The translations under genes and the position numbers were made by a program. Under the pieces are notes generated by a model. That model was not told the origin of the DNA, made no database searches, and worked only from the letters and a program-made list of their open reading frames with translations. From Streptomyces sp. NBC_00582 (GTDB taxonomy: Bacteria; Actinomycetota; Actinomycetes; Streptomycetales; Streptomycetaceae), in the NCBI RefSeq assembly GCF_036345155.1, contig NZ_CP107772.1, positions 6,944,001 to 7,008,000 of the forward strand: DNA of 64,000 nucleotides. Direction: 5' to 3'. This document shows positions 15,904-25,800 of this stretch, in pieces. Every line of letters begins with the position of its first letter. The stretch's first letter is position 1.

Positions 15904-16221
15904 TCACCCGCCGGTCGACTCGCCGCCGAGGTACCGCGCGCCGTCGACCGGTTCGAGTGCCTCGAAGCGCGGATACGCCGGCGGCCGCGCCCAACCGAGC
16001 AGCACGCCCGCGATGTTCTGCAGGGCGGTGCCCCTCGCGCGCTCGCCGAGCACCTCGAGCACGCGGAAGACGACGTAATACGCGAACGCGGCTGCGACCG
16101 TGACCGCGCCGGTGACGGTCGCCGAGTCGATGCCGACGCCCGCGCGCACGGCGAGGGTGAGCAGCCATCCCGCGACGAGCGGGACGCCCGTGCGCATGGC
16201 GGAGACGAACAGACCGGTCAT
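15904..16221 (-). CDS. putative holin
   Basis: 105 residues with two transmembrane segments (GVPLVAGWLLTLAVRAGV, ~12-29; AVTVAAAFAYYVVFRVLEVL, ~39-58) joined by a short turn, and a polar C-terminal tail. This matches actinophage holins that sit directly after the endolysin gene. It starts at the ATG at 16221, 59 bp after the endolysin stop. Confidence 0.75.
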   Translation of the reverse strand: MTGLFVSAMRTGVPLVAGWLLTLAVRAGVGIDSATVTGAVTVAAAFAYYVVFRVLEVLGERARGTALQNIAGVLLGWARPPAYPRFEALEPVDGARYLGGESTGG

Positions 16222-16280
16222 GGGCCGGCCCCCTTTCAGTGATGGGTGATCCCGGCCGCTCGACGGCGGCCGGGCGGGTG

Positions 16281-17078
16281 TCAGGCGACGACGTCGAACC
16301 CGTGCTTCTTCGCGAGCCTCTTGAGCGACGTCGCGCCGGGGATGCCGTCGGCGTCCTTGCCGGTGTAGCCGTAGCGCTCCTGCAGCAGCGCGTACGCGCT
16401 GCGGGTGGCGGTACCGGCGTGCCCGTCGGCGTACTTCTTCGCGAGCAGCTTCTCGGCGACGAGGGCGCCCTCGACGACCTCGACGAGCGGGTACGAGACC
16501 GGCGTGCCCTTCTTCGGCGGGTCCACCTTGAATGCCCGCACGAGCTTGGCGAGGGACACCTGCGGGCGCTTCGAGCCCGAGCTGCCGCTCGCAGGCTTCG
16601 GCTCGGGCTTGTACTTGGGCCGACCGAACCCGGCGATGTCCGAGACGACCCTCACGCGCCGCGCGCACACGTTCGCCGTGTTGCCCTCGATCGTGAACAC
16701 GTACTTGTAGTCGCTGCTCACCCCGGTCACGATGCCAACGTGATCGATCTTGCCGATCTCGCTCGACCCGTTCCAGTCGAAGAACACCACGTCGCCGCGG
16801 CGTATCCCGCTGTTCTTGATGCCGTTGGTCATCGCGGTCCACTCGCCGGCCGCCTTGAAGCGGGCCGCGTGCGCCACGGTGTACGCGTAGTCGGTGCCGT
16901 GGCACACCGCGTCGTACTCGCCGGCGTCGACCGCAGCTCGCGTGATCGTCGCGTCGCACCACGCGAAGTTTCCGGAGTAGTCGGCGCCGTTGCGCTGCCG
17001 GTACCAGGTCTGAATCTCGTTCGGCTCGCCGGTGCCAATCCAGCGCTCCATCTGCGCGACCATGCCGTCGACGCTCAT
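16281..17078 (-). CDS. endolysin with CHAP domain
   Basis: 265 residues. The N-terminal CHAP amidase/peptidase domain (~1-150) has its catalytic Cys in FAWCDAT (C41), His in KIDHVGIVTG (H113) and acid in TIEGNT (E131). A Lys/Pro linker leads to a C-terminal ~95-residue domain (LLQERYGYTGKDADGIPGATSLKRLAKKHG) resembling a peptidoglycan-binding module. It cleaves host wall peptides or amide bonds at lysis. The start overlaps the stop of the upstream acidic gene (ATGA). Confidence 0.9.
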   Translation of the reverse strand: MSVDGMVAQMERWIGTGEPNEIQTWYRQRNGADYSGNFAWCDATITRAAVDAGEYDAVCHGTDYAYTVAHAARFKAAGEWTAMTNGIKNSGIRRGDVVFFDWNGSSEIGKIDHVGIVTGVSSDYKYVFTIEGNTANVCARRVRVVSDIAGFGRPKYKPEPKPASGSSGSKRPQVSLAKLVRAFKVDPPKKGTPVSYPLVEVVEGALVAEKLLAKKYADGHAGTATRSAYALLQERYGYTGKDADGIPGATSLKRLAKKHGFDVVA

Positions 17079-17344
17079 GCGGACTCGCCCCCCTCGACGG
17101 TGTCTGCGGCCGGGGCGTCGCCCTCGACGGCCGGTTCGTCGGTGGTCGCCTCGGCGGGCTCGTCGTCCTGGTCGGCGACCTTGGGCCCGGTGTAGAAGCC
17201 GGCCATGTCCGCCGGGCCGTGCACTGCGGCGAGCAGCTCGGCCTCGTCGGGGACGGTCGGCCCGTTGCCGGTTCGGGTCAGGTGCTGCGCTTGCTCGTGC
17301 TGGTCGCCGAGCCGCTCGGGGATCGGCCGTTCTGTGTCACCCAT
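17075..17344 (-). CDS. small acidic hypothetical protein
   Basis: 89 residues, strongly acidic towards the end (Glu/Asp/Ala/Pro repeats such as ATTDEPAVEGDAPAAD). The ATG at 17344 is chosen since the longer frame is unlike protein. Coupled to the endolysin by a 4-bp overlap. Function unknown. Confidence 0.6.
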   Translation of the reverse strand: MGDTERPIPERLGDQHEQAQHLTRTGNGPTVPDEAELLAAVHGPADMAGFYTGPKVADQDDEPAEATTDEPAVEGDAPAADTVEGGESA

Positions 17345-17429
17345 GGGTGAGCCCCTTCGTTCGGGCATGAGAAACGCCCCGGCCGGGTCGGCTCGGGGCG
17401 TGGGAAGTGCGGCGGTCGCGCCGCCGGTA

Positions 17430-18227
17430 TCAGTGGCTGTGGGGCACCTGCAGCGCCCGCCACACGGTCTCGTTTGGGTATCCGGCGTACGCGCCGCCCG
17501 GCGATCCTTGCGTCGCGTGCCACGAGCCCCATGCGGTGAGATCGGCCGAGCCGATGTCGTTGGTCGGCGTGTAGGAGCCTGCGCCGACGGCGACGAGGCG
17601 CTTCGCTGCGGCGAGGACAAGGGGAGAGGTGCGGCCGACCCGGAACCAGTCCTGTCCGGGGTACGGGGCGTACGCCGCGGCGGTGCCAGACGAGGTCTTG
17701 ATCAGGGTGTTGTCGTCCACCCATCCGGGGTCGGCCGTGACCATCGGCGACGCGTACTTGGGGTATCCGTAGCCGTACACGTTGGCGTCGGACCGGTTGC
17801 GCTCGCGCAGGTACACGCCGTCGCCCTCGGACGATCCGGTGTTGTTGCTGTTGAATTCGATCGTGTAGATCTTCGCGGCGTCGTACTTCCAGACGAGGCC
17901 GGTGTGATCTTGACCCGAGGTGCCCAGCATCACCTGACTGCCAACCGCCGGGAACCAACTCCAGCGCCCCCACGACTGATAGGTCGTGACGGCGACGTCG
18001 CACGCCGGGGTCTGCGGCATGATCGTGATGTCACCGGCCCGGTACGCGAGCCACAGCAGACCGATCACGCACCATGACTGCCCCTGATAGGACGCCATGC
18101 CGGGTGTCTCGGCCGCGTACTTGTTGATGTTCGTCCATGTGCCAGAGACGTTGTCCTCTTGGTACTTGATCGCGGCCTCTTGCGTGCCGAGATCGATCAA
18201 GGTCTGCGGCGCGATCGCGGCGACCAT
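17430..18227 (-). CDS. second CHAP-type cell-wall hydrolase, probably tail-associated
   Basis: 265 residues. It has a Cys in QSWCVIGLLW (C53), a His in QDHTGLVWKY (H108) and a downstream acid (TIEFNSNN), the CHAP/NlpC-P60 pattern. It is not closely similar to the 16281-17078 lysin. It lies 9 bp downstream of the tailspike gene, so it may be a virion hydrolase used in entry rather than lysis; either role is possible. Confidence 0.75.
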   Translation of the reverse strand: MVAAIAPQTLIDLGTQEAAIKYQEDNVSGTWTNINKYAAETPGMASYQGQSWCVIGLLWLAYRAGDITIMPQTPACDVAVTTYQSWGRWSWFPAVGSQVMLGTSGQDHTGLVWKYDAAKIYTIEFNSNNTGSSEGDGVYLRERNRSDANVYGYGYPKYASPMVTADPGWVDDNTLIKTSSGTAAAYAPYPGQDWFRVGRTSPLVLAAAKRLVAVGAGSYTPTNDIGSADLTAWGSWHATQGSPGGAYAGYPNETVWRALQVPHSH

Positions 18228-18236
18228 GAAACCTCC

Positions 18237-19754
18237 CTAGGACGGGTCGAGGATGCGCCAACCCACCGTTGACGTGTCGCTCGCGCTCGTCGACTTGATC
18301 ACGAAACTCGTGCCCGCCGTGCGGGCGTTGACGTAGGGCGAGCCGACGGTGCCGCCGGGCGTTTGGATCGTGAGCTGCACGACGCTGCTCGCGGCGATCG
18401 CCGTCGTGTTCACGGTGACCGTGCCGGCCGCCATGACGGCGGTTCCCATGCGCGCGGCGGTGCCGCCGCTCGGGACGACCGTCTTGCCCGCGACGACGAG
18501 CGCCCCGTCGCCCGCGTCGAGGCGGTTGACCGTGCCCGACAGAGCGTTCGCCCTCACGGCGGTGAGCCCGAGGACGGTCACGATGGTGCCCGTGTCGGTG
18601 CGCAGGCACGCGGTCGCCGCAGCCACGGGCAGCACCTCGGCGACGCCGACCAGGACGACACCCGTCGCCGCGTTGGTGACCCACACCGACGTTCCGTCGG
18701 ACGCTTCCGAGACGAACCCGTTGACGGTCGTTCCCTTGCCGCCGTACACGATCAGGCTGGTTGTGCACTGCTCGGCGCCGCAGCTCGTGAGGGTGACGGA
18801 CGTGCAGGTGTCCAGCCGGTACCCCGAGGGTGATCCCTGCGCCGCGCAGCCGGTCAGGTTCGTGTACGACATGCCGTCGAGCCAGAACCCGGCTGTCACG
18901 TTGCCCTCGGCCGAGCAGCCGATCAGCGTCGTCGACGCGCCGCCGAGGACGGTGTCTTGCGGTGCCCGCAGGTGAAACCCGATGCCGCCGCAGGTGCGCA
19001 CGCGCACGCGCTGCAGCACGCTGCCGGCCAGCTCGTGACAGAACACGCCGTCGCCGCCGAAGCTTTGAATCAGCAGATCGCGCAGGGTGATGTTCGCGGT
19101 CGACGGCGCCGAGAACCGCGTGAACCGGACGCCGCTGCCGAACCCTCGGCCCGGCCCCGACAACTGCAGTCCCTGCAGGGTCACGCCGCTGATGTCGGTA
19201 CCGGTGATGCAGTCGTTGTTCTGGTTCGTCGACTGCAGGATCGACGCACGGTCGCCGGCCCCGAGCGCGTTGACGCCGCTCGCCCACGTGATCGCGGAAC
19301 TCAGCAGATAGCGGCCCCGCGGGACGTACACCGTGCCGCCGCCGGCCGCGCTCGCGGCGTTGACCGCGAGCTGCACCGCGGCCGTGTCGTCGGCGATTCC
19401 GTCGCCCTTGGCCCCGTAGTCGAGGACGTTGAACCAGTCCCGCACCGACGAGTCACTCTCGACGCTGCCCTCGACGACGCTGTGCGCCTCCATCCATGCA
19501 CGCGATGCGCCGCCGGCGTCGGCCCACATGCCGGTGACGCCGTCCGGTCCGAAGAAGATCGGCAGCGCCCCGTACTGGTCGGCGCTCACCTGCGTCACCG
19601 GCTGTGCGCCGGCGTCCTGTAGGTCGGTGTACTGCGCGCCGCCGGACGCCGCAGACCAGAATGTGACGACGGCGTACGGGGAGACTCCCCACACGCCGTC
19701 GTTCGGCTGCACGACAAAATCGCCGATGCCTGCGCCGTACGTATAACGGGCCAC
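18237..19754 (-). CDS. tailspike with right-handed beta-helix (pectate-lyase-like) fold
   Basis: 505 residues. An N-terminal attachment part (~1-105) is followed by FNVLDYGAKGDGIADDTAAVQ, the hallmark entry sequence of pectate-lyase-type beta-helix depolymerases. Many short turns with Gly/Asn/Cys steps follow. Such spikes bind and cut host surface glycans. The C terminus ends in a compact beta domain. It overlaps nothing and is 3 bp from its upstream tail neighbour. Confidence 0.85.
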   Translation of the reverse strand: MARYTYGAGIGDFVVQPNDGVWGVSPYAVVTFWSAASGGAQYTDLQDAGAQPVTQVSADQYGALPIFFGPDGVTGMWADAGGASRAWMEAHSVVEGSVESDSSVRDWFNVLDYGAKGDGIADDTAAVQLAVNAASAAGGGTVYVPRGRYLLSSAITWASGVNALGAGDRASILQSTNQNNDCITGTDISGVTLQGLQLSGPGRGFGSGVRFTRFSAPSTANITLRDLLIQSFGGDGVFCHELAGSVLQRVRVRTCGGIGFHLRAPQDTVLGGASTTLIGCSAEGNVTAGFWLDGMSYTNLTGCAAQGSPSGYRLDTCTSVTLTSCGAEQCTTSLIVYGGKGTTVNGFVSEASDGTSVWVTNAATGVVLVGVAEVLPVAAATACLRTDTGTIVTVLGLTAVRANALSGTVNRLDAGDGALVVAGKTVVPSGGTAARMGTAVMAAGTVTVNTTAIAASSVVQLTIQTPGGTVGSPYVNARTAGTSFVIKSTSASDTSTVGWRILDPS

Positions 19755-19757
19755 GCG

Positions 19758-20684
19758 TCACCACCTGATGTAGGTCATGGTCAGGAACAAACCGTTGTTC
19801 ACCGGCACCGTTTCCGAGACCGCCCGCACCCAGATGCCGCCGTCGGTCCGCACCTCGACGCGCGCGGCGTGCCCGCCCGAGAACTGCGCGCCGAAAAAGT
19901 GGTTGAGGGTGAGCGGCCGCAGGGCGGTCGGGACCGTGGCGACGAGGGATCCGTCGGCGTCGGTGACACTCAGCGCGCTGCCGACACGCTTCTTCGCGAT
20001 GCGCAGCGTCACCACACCCGACAGCATGCGTCCGACGCTTGAGCCGTTCGCCTGCCAGGTGTCGTACCCCGCACCGAGTGCGACGTCGCCGGAATCCTGG
20101 TAGACGATCGCCCACTCGCTACCCGTCCACACGCGCAAGATCTTGGTGTCGGTCTCGAACGCGTGCTCGCCCGGCAGAGGTGCGAGCGGCAGTGTTGTCG
20201 ACGTGCACGGCCGGGTGCGCGTGCCGACGTACTGCTCGCCGCGTGTCACGGTCACTGTGGTTGCCCCGTTGGTCACGGTGACGGTGGCGAGAGGGATCTC
20301 GTACAGGCCCGTGTCGCCCGTGTCCTGTGTGAGGGGGATAGCCCAGGGGACGCCGGCCACGCCCGGTTTGACGACGGCGCGCACAGTCCAGTCGGACCGG
20401 TCCAGCCGCAGCACCACGCGATCGATTCGTTTCTGCCCGCTGCTGTTGGCCGCGACCGGCAGGTTCACGGCTGCCGTGCCGGACGACCACGCGTGCCCGC
20501 GCACCGAGGCGTAGACGCCCGGCCGGACGTCCACCGACAGACCGATTCCCGCGGCCACGGCAGCCGCGTCACTGGGGACGCCGTACACGCCGTCGTCGGA
20601 GAACCGGGCGGCGATCTTTTCGTACTCGGTGTCAGTGACGGCGCGGGCGTTGTGAGCCGGGCTCGGCCACGAGTCCTGTGCCAC
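19758..20684 (-). CDS. minor tail/baseplate protein
   Basis: 308 residues, beta-rich with repeated Thr/Val strands. It opens with a receptor-binding-protein-like segment (DTEYEKIAARFSDDGVYGVP) seen at the start of actinophage baseplate-upper or tail-fibre proteins. Its position between the Gp37-like protein and the tailspike supports a tail-tip role. Confidence 0.7.
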   Translation of the reverse strand: MAQDSWPSPAHNARAVTDTEYEKIAARFSDDGVYGVPSDAAAVAAGIGLSVDVRPGVYASVRGHAWSSGTAAVNLPVAANSSGQKRIDRVVLRLDRSDWTVRAVVKPGVAGVPWAIPLTQDTGDTGLYEIPLATVTVTNGATTVTVTRGEQYVGTRTRPCTSTTLPLAPLPGEHAFETDTKILRVWTGSEWAIVYQDSGDVALGAGYDTWQANGSSVGRMLSGVVTLRIAKKRVGSALSVTDADGSLVATVPTALRPLTLNHFFGAQFSGGHAARVEVRTDGGIWVRAVSETVPVNNGLFLTMTYIRW

Positions 20685-20696
20685 GCGGGCACCTCC

Positions 20697-21863
20697 TTAT
20701 CGGGTTTCGAGCCGGCCGAGTCGACGGCCGAGCGAGCGCAGCGCCTTGACGGTCGCGGGGTCGGTGGTCGCTTCCGGCGAGCCGATCAGCGTTGTGACGA
20801 ACTCGCCGCTACTGGGGGTCGCCTGCAGGTGGATCGAGCGCACGAGATCGGCGATCTCGACGCCGTACGGAAGCGCGACCGTGACCCGGTCGCCGAGGTC
20901 GAAATCACGGCCGGCGCGCAGGTCGTCCGTGTCGACAGTGACCGTGGCGAGTTCGACCGGGGCGGCGCCGCCGGCGATCTCCTGGTTACCGGCCTGCGTC
21001 AGTTCGCCGTTCGCGTCGGTGTCGGCCGAGCCGTCGACGTACTTCTCGACTCGCCACCAGGTGGCGGCCGCCGCGGTGTCGGCGGTCTGCACGTACGTGC
21101 GGCCCGCCGTGCCGGTCTCCGGTTCGGTACCGGCGATCAGCGCGTGCGTGACGACCGGTGCGGACTGCTTCGCCTGCACCGAGCGCAGGTTGCCCAGACC
21201 GATGCTGAACCGCGCGGTCGCGGTGAGATCGGCGGGCGCGTAGCAGCCGAACAGAATCTGCGTCGCCGTCATCCGGGTGCGGAACCCGATCGCCCCGCCG
21301 TCGATCGCCACCCGCCGCGCGGTGTCGAGTAGCGCCTCGAACCGCGTCTTGACGGTCGTCGAGGTGCCGACGCCCGCGACGCTGTCGAGCGCGAAGTTCG
21401 GGATGCGCCGCTCGGCGCGAGCGGCCGGCCCGCAGTTCTCATTGATCAGGGTCCGAATGATCGTCTCGGCGTTCGTGCCGGTGATCTGCCGGTACGTGTT
21501 GGCGAGTTGAGCCGTCCACGCGTTCGCCGGGGTCGGCCATGTGATGTACCCGGCGACGACGGCGAGGTCGTCGGAGAAACTGACGGTCACCTTGCCCCAT
21601 CCCGGCTGCTCGGTGACCGACCACGAGAAATCGCTCGGGATCTCCAGCGGGCCGGCCATCCATACCGCGTTGTCGCGGATGACCGTGACCCGGTTGCCGG
21701 GCTGCAGTTGCGCCATGACGTCCGGCCGCGCCGGTACGTCGAACGAGCCCGAGCCCGGCTCGTTGAACTTCTTCGTGCAGTCGAGGTTCGTCCATCCGTC
21801 GATCGGGTCGCCCTGCACGACGAGGTTCCGGTCGGTGATCAAGAGCTGCACGGCCACCGGCAT
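20697..21863 (-). CDS. tail-tip protein, Gp37-like (tail endopeptidase/hub family)
   Basis: 388 residues, mixed alpha/beta. It has the layout of siphovirus Gp37-like hub proteins: LLITDRNLVVQGDPIDGWTN at the start, a SGSFDVPA strand, and a C-terminal DLGDRVTVALPYGV domain. It follows the distal tail protein, the usual place for the tail hub that the spike or fibres attach to. Confidence 0.75.
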   Translation of the reverse strand: MPVAVQLLITDRNLVVQGDPIDGWTNLDCTKKFNEPGSGSFDVPARPDVMAQLQPGNRVTVIRDNAVWMAGPLEIPSDFSWSVTEQPGWGKVTVSFSDDLAVVAGYITWPTPANAWTAQLANTYRQITGTNAETIIRTLINENCGPAARAERRIPNFALDSVAGVGTSTTVKTRFEALLDTARRVAIDGGAIGFRTRMTATQILFGCYAPADLTATARFSIGLGNLRSVQAKQSAPVVTHALIAGTEPETGTAGRTYVQTADTAAAATWWRVEKYVDGSADTDANGELTQAGNQEIAGGAAPVELATVTVDTDDLRAGRDFDLGDRVTVALPYGVEIADLVRSIHLQATPSSGEFVTTLIGSPEATTDPATVKALRSLGRRLGRLETR

Positions 21864-21872
21864 GCCCCCCTT

Positions 21873-22841
21873 TCAGGCTGTCTCATAACGGGGGTTGAAC
21901 ACGAGGTCGACCGCGCTGCCGGGCCCGGACCCGTTCAGTTGAAACGTGACCGGGTTGTCGCCGGGGGCGAGTCCCCACAGAACGGCGCCGGGCCAGTCCA
22001 GCGCCCCGACCCAGTTCGAGCCGTCCTGATAGCGCACGGTCGGCGGGTCGGTGGAGATCGTGACCTGTTGCCCGGCGAGCAGGTTGCCGTGTCCGACCTC
22101 GTTCGGATCGACCGCGAACGACTCGCCGGTGCCCTCGTGCGTGAACGTGATCAGGGACGCGGGTCCGGTGACGGTCCACGTAGGCCAGACGACGACGTCG
22201 CCGGGGTTGCCGACCGTCGTCTCGCCGAGCACCTGCGACGACGAGATCGTCGGGTACGGGGTGAAGAACGGCGTCAAGCTGCCGGTCTGCCGGTGCATGC
22301 CGATCGCGACGGGGTCGACCCAGTACGGGTCTTCGCACCACAGCGTGATCACGGCGGCGTCCGAGACGATCCCGTACCCCTTCGAGCCGCGCCCCTCGAA
22401 CCCCTCTTGGTAGTGCACGGCGATCCGCCGCCGTGTGCCGTCCGGTCGGGCGATCTCCAGCCAACCGGGCCCCTCGCGCAGGGTGCGCGTGAACGCGGTT
22501 GCCAGAGCTCGCCACCGGCCGATGAACTCGACGTGCGTCTCGCCGTAGACGTACAGCGGCCACACGATCGCCCGCGGCAGCGGGTGTGCGTGGCGCAGCC
22601 GTGCGCCGCCGCGCGGGTGCGCGTCGCTCGTCAGCTCGTAGAGAGTCGCGCCGAGCCCGGACACGCCGTCGGCGAGTGTGAACCAACCGGCGGCCTCGTT
22701 GTTGAGCGGCCATACCGTTCCGCTCGGGTCGGTGTAGGTGGCGCTCGCATACCCGATCTCGGGAAGCGGGACCGGCGTACTGCCGCCCCCGCCCCCGCCC
22801 GTGTCGGGCGGGGTGATGACCGGTGCGGTAATCAGGGGCAT
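21873..22841 (-). CDS. distal tail (Dit-like) protein
   Basis: 322 residues. A Gly/Pro N terminus is followed by a beta-rich phage-tail domain (WTVTGPASLITFTHEGTGE; VTFQLNGSGPGSAVDLVFNPRYE). Dit proteins form the hexameric ring between tube and tip. It directly follows the tape measure gene, whose stop it nearly touches, which is the conserved siphovirus order. Confidence 0.78.
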   Translation of the reverse strand: MPLITAPVITPPDTGGGGGGSTPVPLPEIGYASATYTDPSGTVWPLNNEAAGWFTLADGVSGLGATLYELTSDAHPRGGARLRHAHPLPRAIVWPLYVYGETHVEFIGRWRALATAFTRTLREGPGWLEIARPDGTRRRIAVHYQEGFEGRGSKGYGIVSDAAVITLWCEDPYWVDPVAIGMHRQTGSLTPFFTPYPTISSSQVLGETTVGNPGDVVVWPTWTVTGPASLITFTHEGTGESFAVDPNEVGHGNLLAGQQVTISTDPPTVRYQDGSNWVGALDWPGAVLWGLAPGDNPVTFQLNGSGPGSAVDLVFNPRYETA

Positions 22842-25800
22842 CTAGCGTGGCCTCCCCACCCGAGCGAGGGCGTCCTGTCGCCGCTGCAGCAGCTCCAGGT
22901 CGTGAACCGTCATGTCGAGCGTGCGCGGATAGAAGTTGTACGTGTGGCCGGACTCGACCGCCGTCTGCCCGCCGCCGGACGGCAGCGCCGCCCGCACCGC
23001 CGCGGCGGCCGGTACCGGCTGCGGCAGGCTCCGGGCCATGCTCCGCACCATGGCGGCGCCGACTGCGGAGACCGACGAGTCGTGGTCGAGGACGGTCTGC
23101 CCGCCGCCGAACTGCAGCAGCTCGGGCCCGTTCTCGCCGACCCACGCGACCTCGCCCGGCCGTGGCCGGCCGCCGTTGGCGTACCCGCCTGCGCGGTTGT
23201 ACGCCGAGGCGAGCGAGCCGTACCTCGACAGCGCGTACCGCATCGAGGCGTACACGTTGGCGAGCGGATCCCACACGCCGCGACCGCGCAGCTTGCCCGC
23301 GTACGCGTTGAACGTCGGGTCGATGACCTGCATCAGGCCCTTCGACGGCGTGCCGTTGCGGGCGTTGATGTCCCAATTGTTGATCGCGCGGGGGTTCCCG
23401 CCCGACTCCTGGTTCATCCTGCGCAGCGTGGTCGACAGCAGACTCGCCGGCTGCCCGACCATCTTGAGTGCCTGCAGGACGACGCTCGACCAGCGCTTGA
23501 CGCCCGAGCCGCCGATGTCTCCCGACGAGCCACCGAACGCGCTCGTCGCGGCGCCGACGACCTTGTCTTTCAGGGCACCGAGCATCTTGATCGGCACCTT
23601 GCCGATCATCTGTGCGAACTTGTTCTGCCCGACCTGTGCGATCTTGTCGCGGACGAACTTGGTCGCCTTGTCCCACAGCCGGCCGGGGTCGGACAGGAAG
23701 TCGACGCCGTCCATCACGGCGCCGCCGATCTTCTTTGCCTTACCGCCGACCCACGACAGGGCGTCTCCGACGATGCCGCCGTCGGCGAACCGCTGCACCG
23801 GCAGTTCGCCCGTGCGGTTGATGTACTCCAGCGCCCCGAACCCGACCGAACGGGCAGAGTCGCGCTTGACGACGAACTCGTCGGCCATCATCAGCGCCGG
23901 AATCGAGTCCTTGCCCGGCGTGCCGCCCCGAGTGCGCCCGCCCCCGGCGAACTTGGCCGCGGGTAGCTTGTCGAGCCCGACGAACCCGGCCACGCCGTCC
24001 CAGACCTTTTTGATCCCATTCGTGTAGACCGTGTTCACGATGAACGCGACGGGCTTCCGGGTGGCGTCGCGCACCTTGTCGAACGCTTTGCCGATCGCTT
24101 TCTGTGCCGTGTCGAACGCACCCGCGAACAGCCCGACCGCACTCTTTCCGGCGTCGAACGCAGGCTTGAGCCCGTGCGTCCACAGCCACGACGCAGCCGA
24201 TCCGATCCCGTCGAACGCAGGCTTGATCGCCGTCCGGTACAGCCACGTTCCCGCGTTGCCGACTGCCGTGATCCCGGTCTTGACGAGCCCGAAGTACAGC
24301 TTTACTCCGGTCCACCACCACGAGGCGAGCGTGACGATCCCGCGAAACGCGGGCTCGATCGCCGTGCGGTACAGCCACGTTGCGGCCGAGCCGACGGCAG
24401 AGATCACGCCCTTGACGAGCCCGAAGTACAGCTTTACGCCCGTCCACCACCACGAGGCGAGCGTCACGATCCCGCGGAATGCCGGGCCGATTGCGTTCTG
24501 CCACAGCCATCCGGCGACCGCGCCGAGTGCCTTGAGATACAGGATGATCGGCGTGATCACGACGACCGCGAGGACCGTGAACAGCACCTTGCCGGCCGTG
24601 GCGATCGCCGAGAACACCGGCGACAGCACGGTCGACCACAGCCACGAGGCGGCCGCGCCGATCGCCTTGAGCCCGATCATCAGGTACCCGAAACCAGGCT
24701 TGAGCGCCGAGTTCCACAGCACATCCCAACCGGCCTTGATGCCGGCCCACGTCGCCTGTACCGCCTCGCGGAACCAGCCGACTTTTTGATACGCGACGAC
24801 AGCGGCGGCGACAAGCGCCAGGATCCCGACGACGATCAAGCCAACCGGGTTGGCGGACATGACCGCATTGAGGATGCCCTGCGCGACGGCCCACCCACGG
24901 GTGACAGCGGTCGCCGCGAGGATTACGCCGCGGTAGATGCTGAACGCGGCCGTCATGCCCCACGTGGCGATCGTGGACGCGCCGGCCACGATCGCGACGC
25001 CGCCGATCGCGACGCCGAGCGGGATGAGCCACGCGCCGTATTCCTTGACCCACTGCACGCCGCCCGCGAACGCGTCCGCCGTGCTCTTGGCGGCGGGTAC
25101 GAGGACATTGACCAGGGCGCCGCCGACCTTTTGCGCCGGCGGCAGCACGTACGCGTTCAGGAACTGCCCGAACGACTTGAGCGCGGGCAGCGCGTACTTG
25201 TCCGCAAAGTTGGCGAGCCCCTGCAGCGCCTGCCGCTTGAATACCTCGAGGTCGTTGGTTGCCGCGCCGTGCAGTGTCTTGCCCATGCGGCCGGCGGCGC
25301 CGCCCACCTTGCCGAGCCCGGCGGCCGCCGTCGACGGGTCCATCGCGAGCAGGCTTGCCCCGAGATCCTCGGCCTGCGTACCGAACAGACTGACCGCGAT
25401 CTGCGACTGCTTGATCGGGTCCTTGATCCCGCGCAGCCGGTCGAGGGTGAGGTCGAGGACGCCGTTCGCTGCCTTGCCACCGCGGGCGAACTTGCTCGCC
25501 ATGTCGTCGGCGTTGAGCCCGAGCGCCTTCCATCCGTCGGCGGTCGTCTTGCTGCCGTCGACCGCCCGGATCGAGAATTCCTTGATCGCGTCGGCGGCGA
25601 CGTCGCCGTCGCGGGCACCCGCCTTGAGCGCCTGATTGATCAGCCCGATCCCGGTCGCGCCGTCGATGCCGGCCTTACGCCACTGCGTCGAATACTCGTT
25701 CACCGTGTCGATCAGGTCGCCGGCCTTGTCGGCGCCCGACTGGAATCCGGCAGTGAGCAGGTCGAACGCTTCCTTGCCGTTCTTGACGAGGCCGGTCCGG

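Noticed and set aside
21507..23966. An 819-codon frame antisense to tail-tip and tape measure genes
   Set aside because: Arg/Asp/Val-rich and lacking motifs; it overlaps three supported tail genes.
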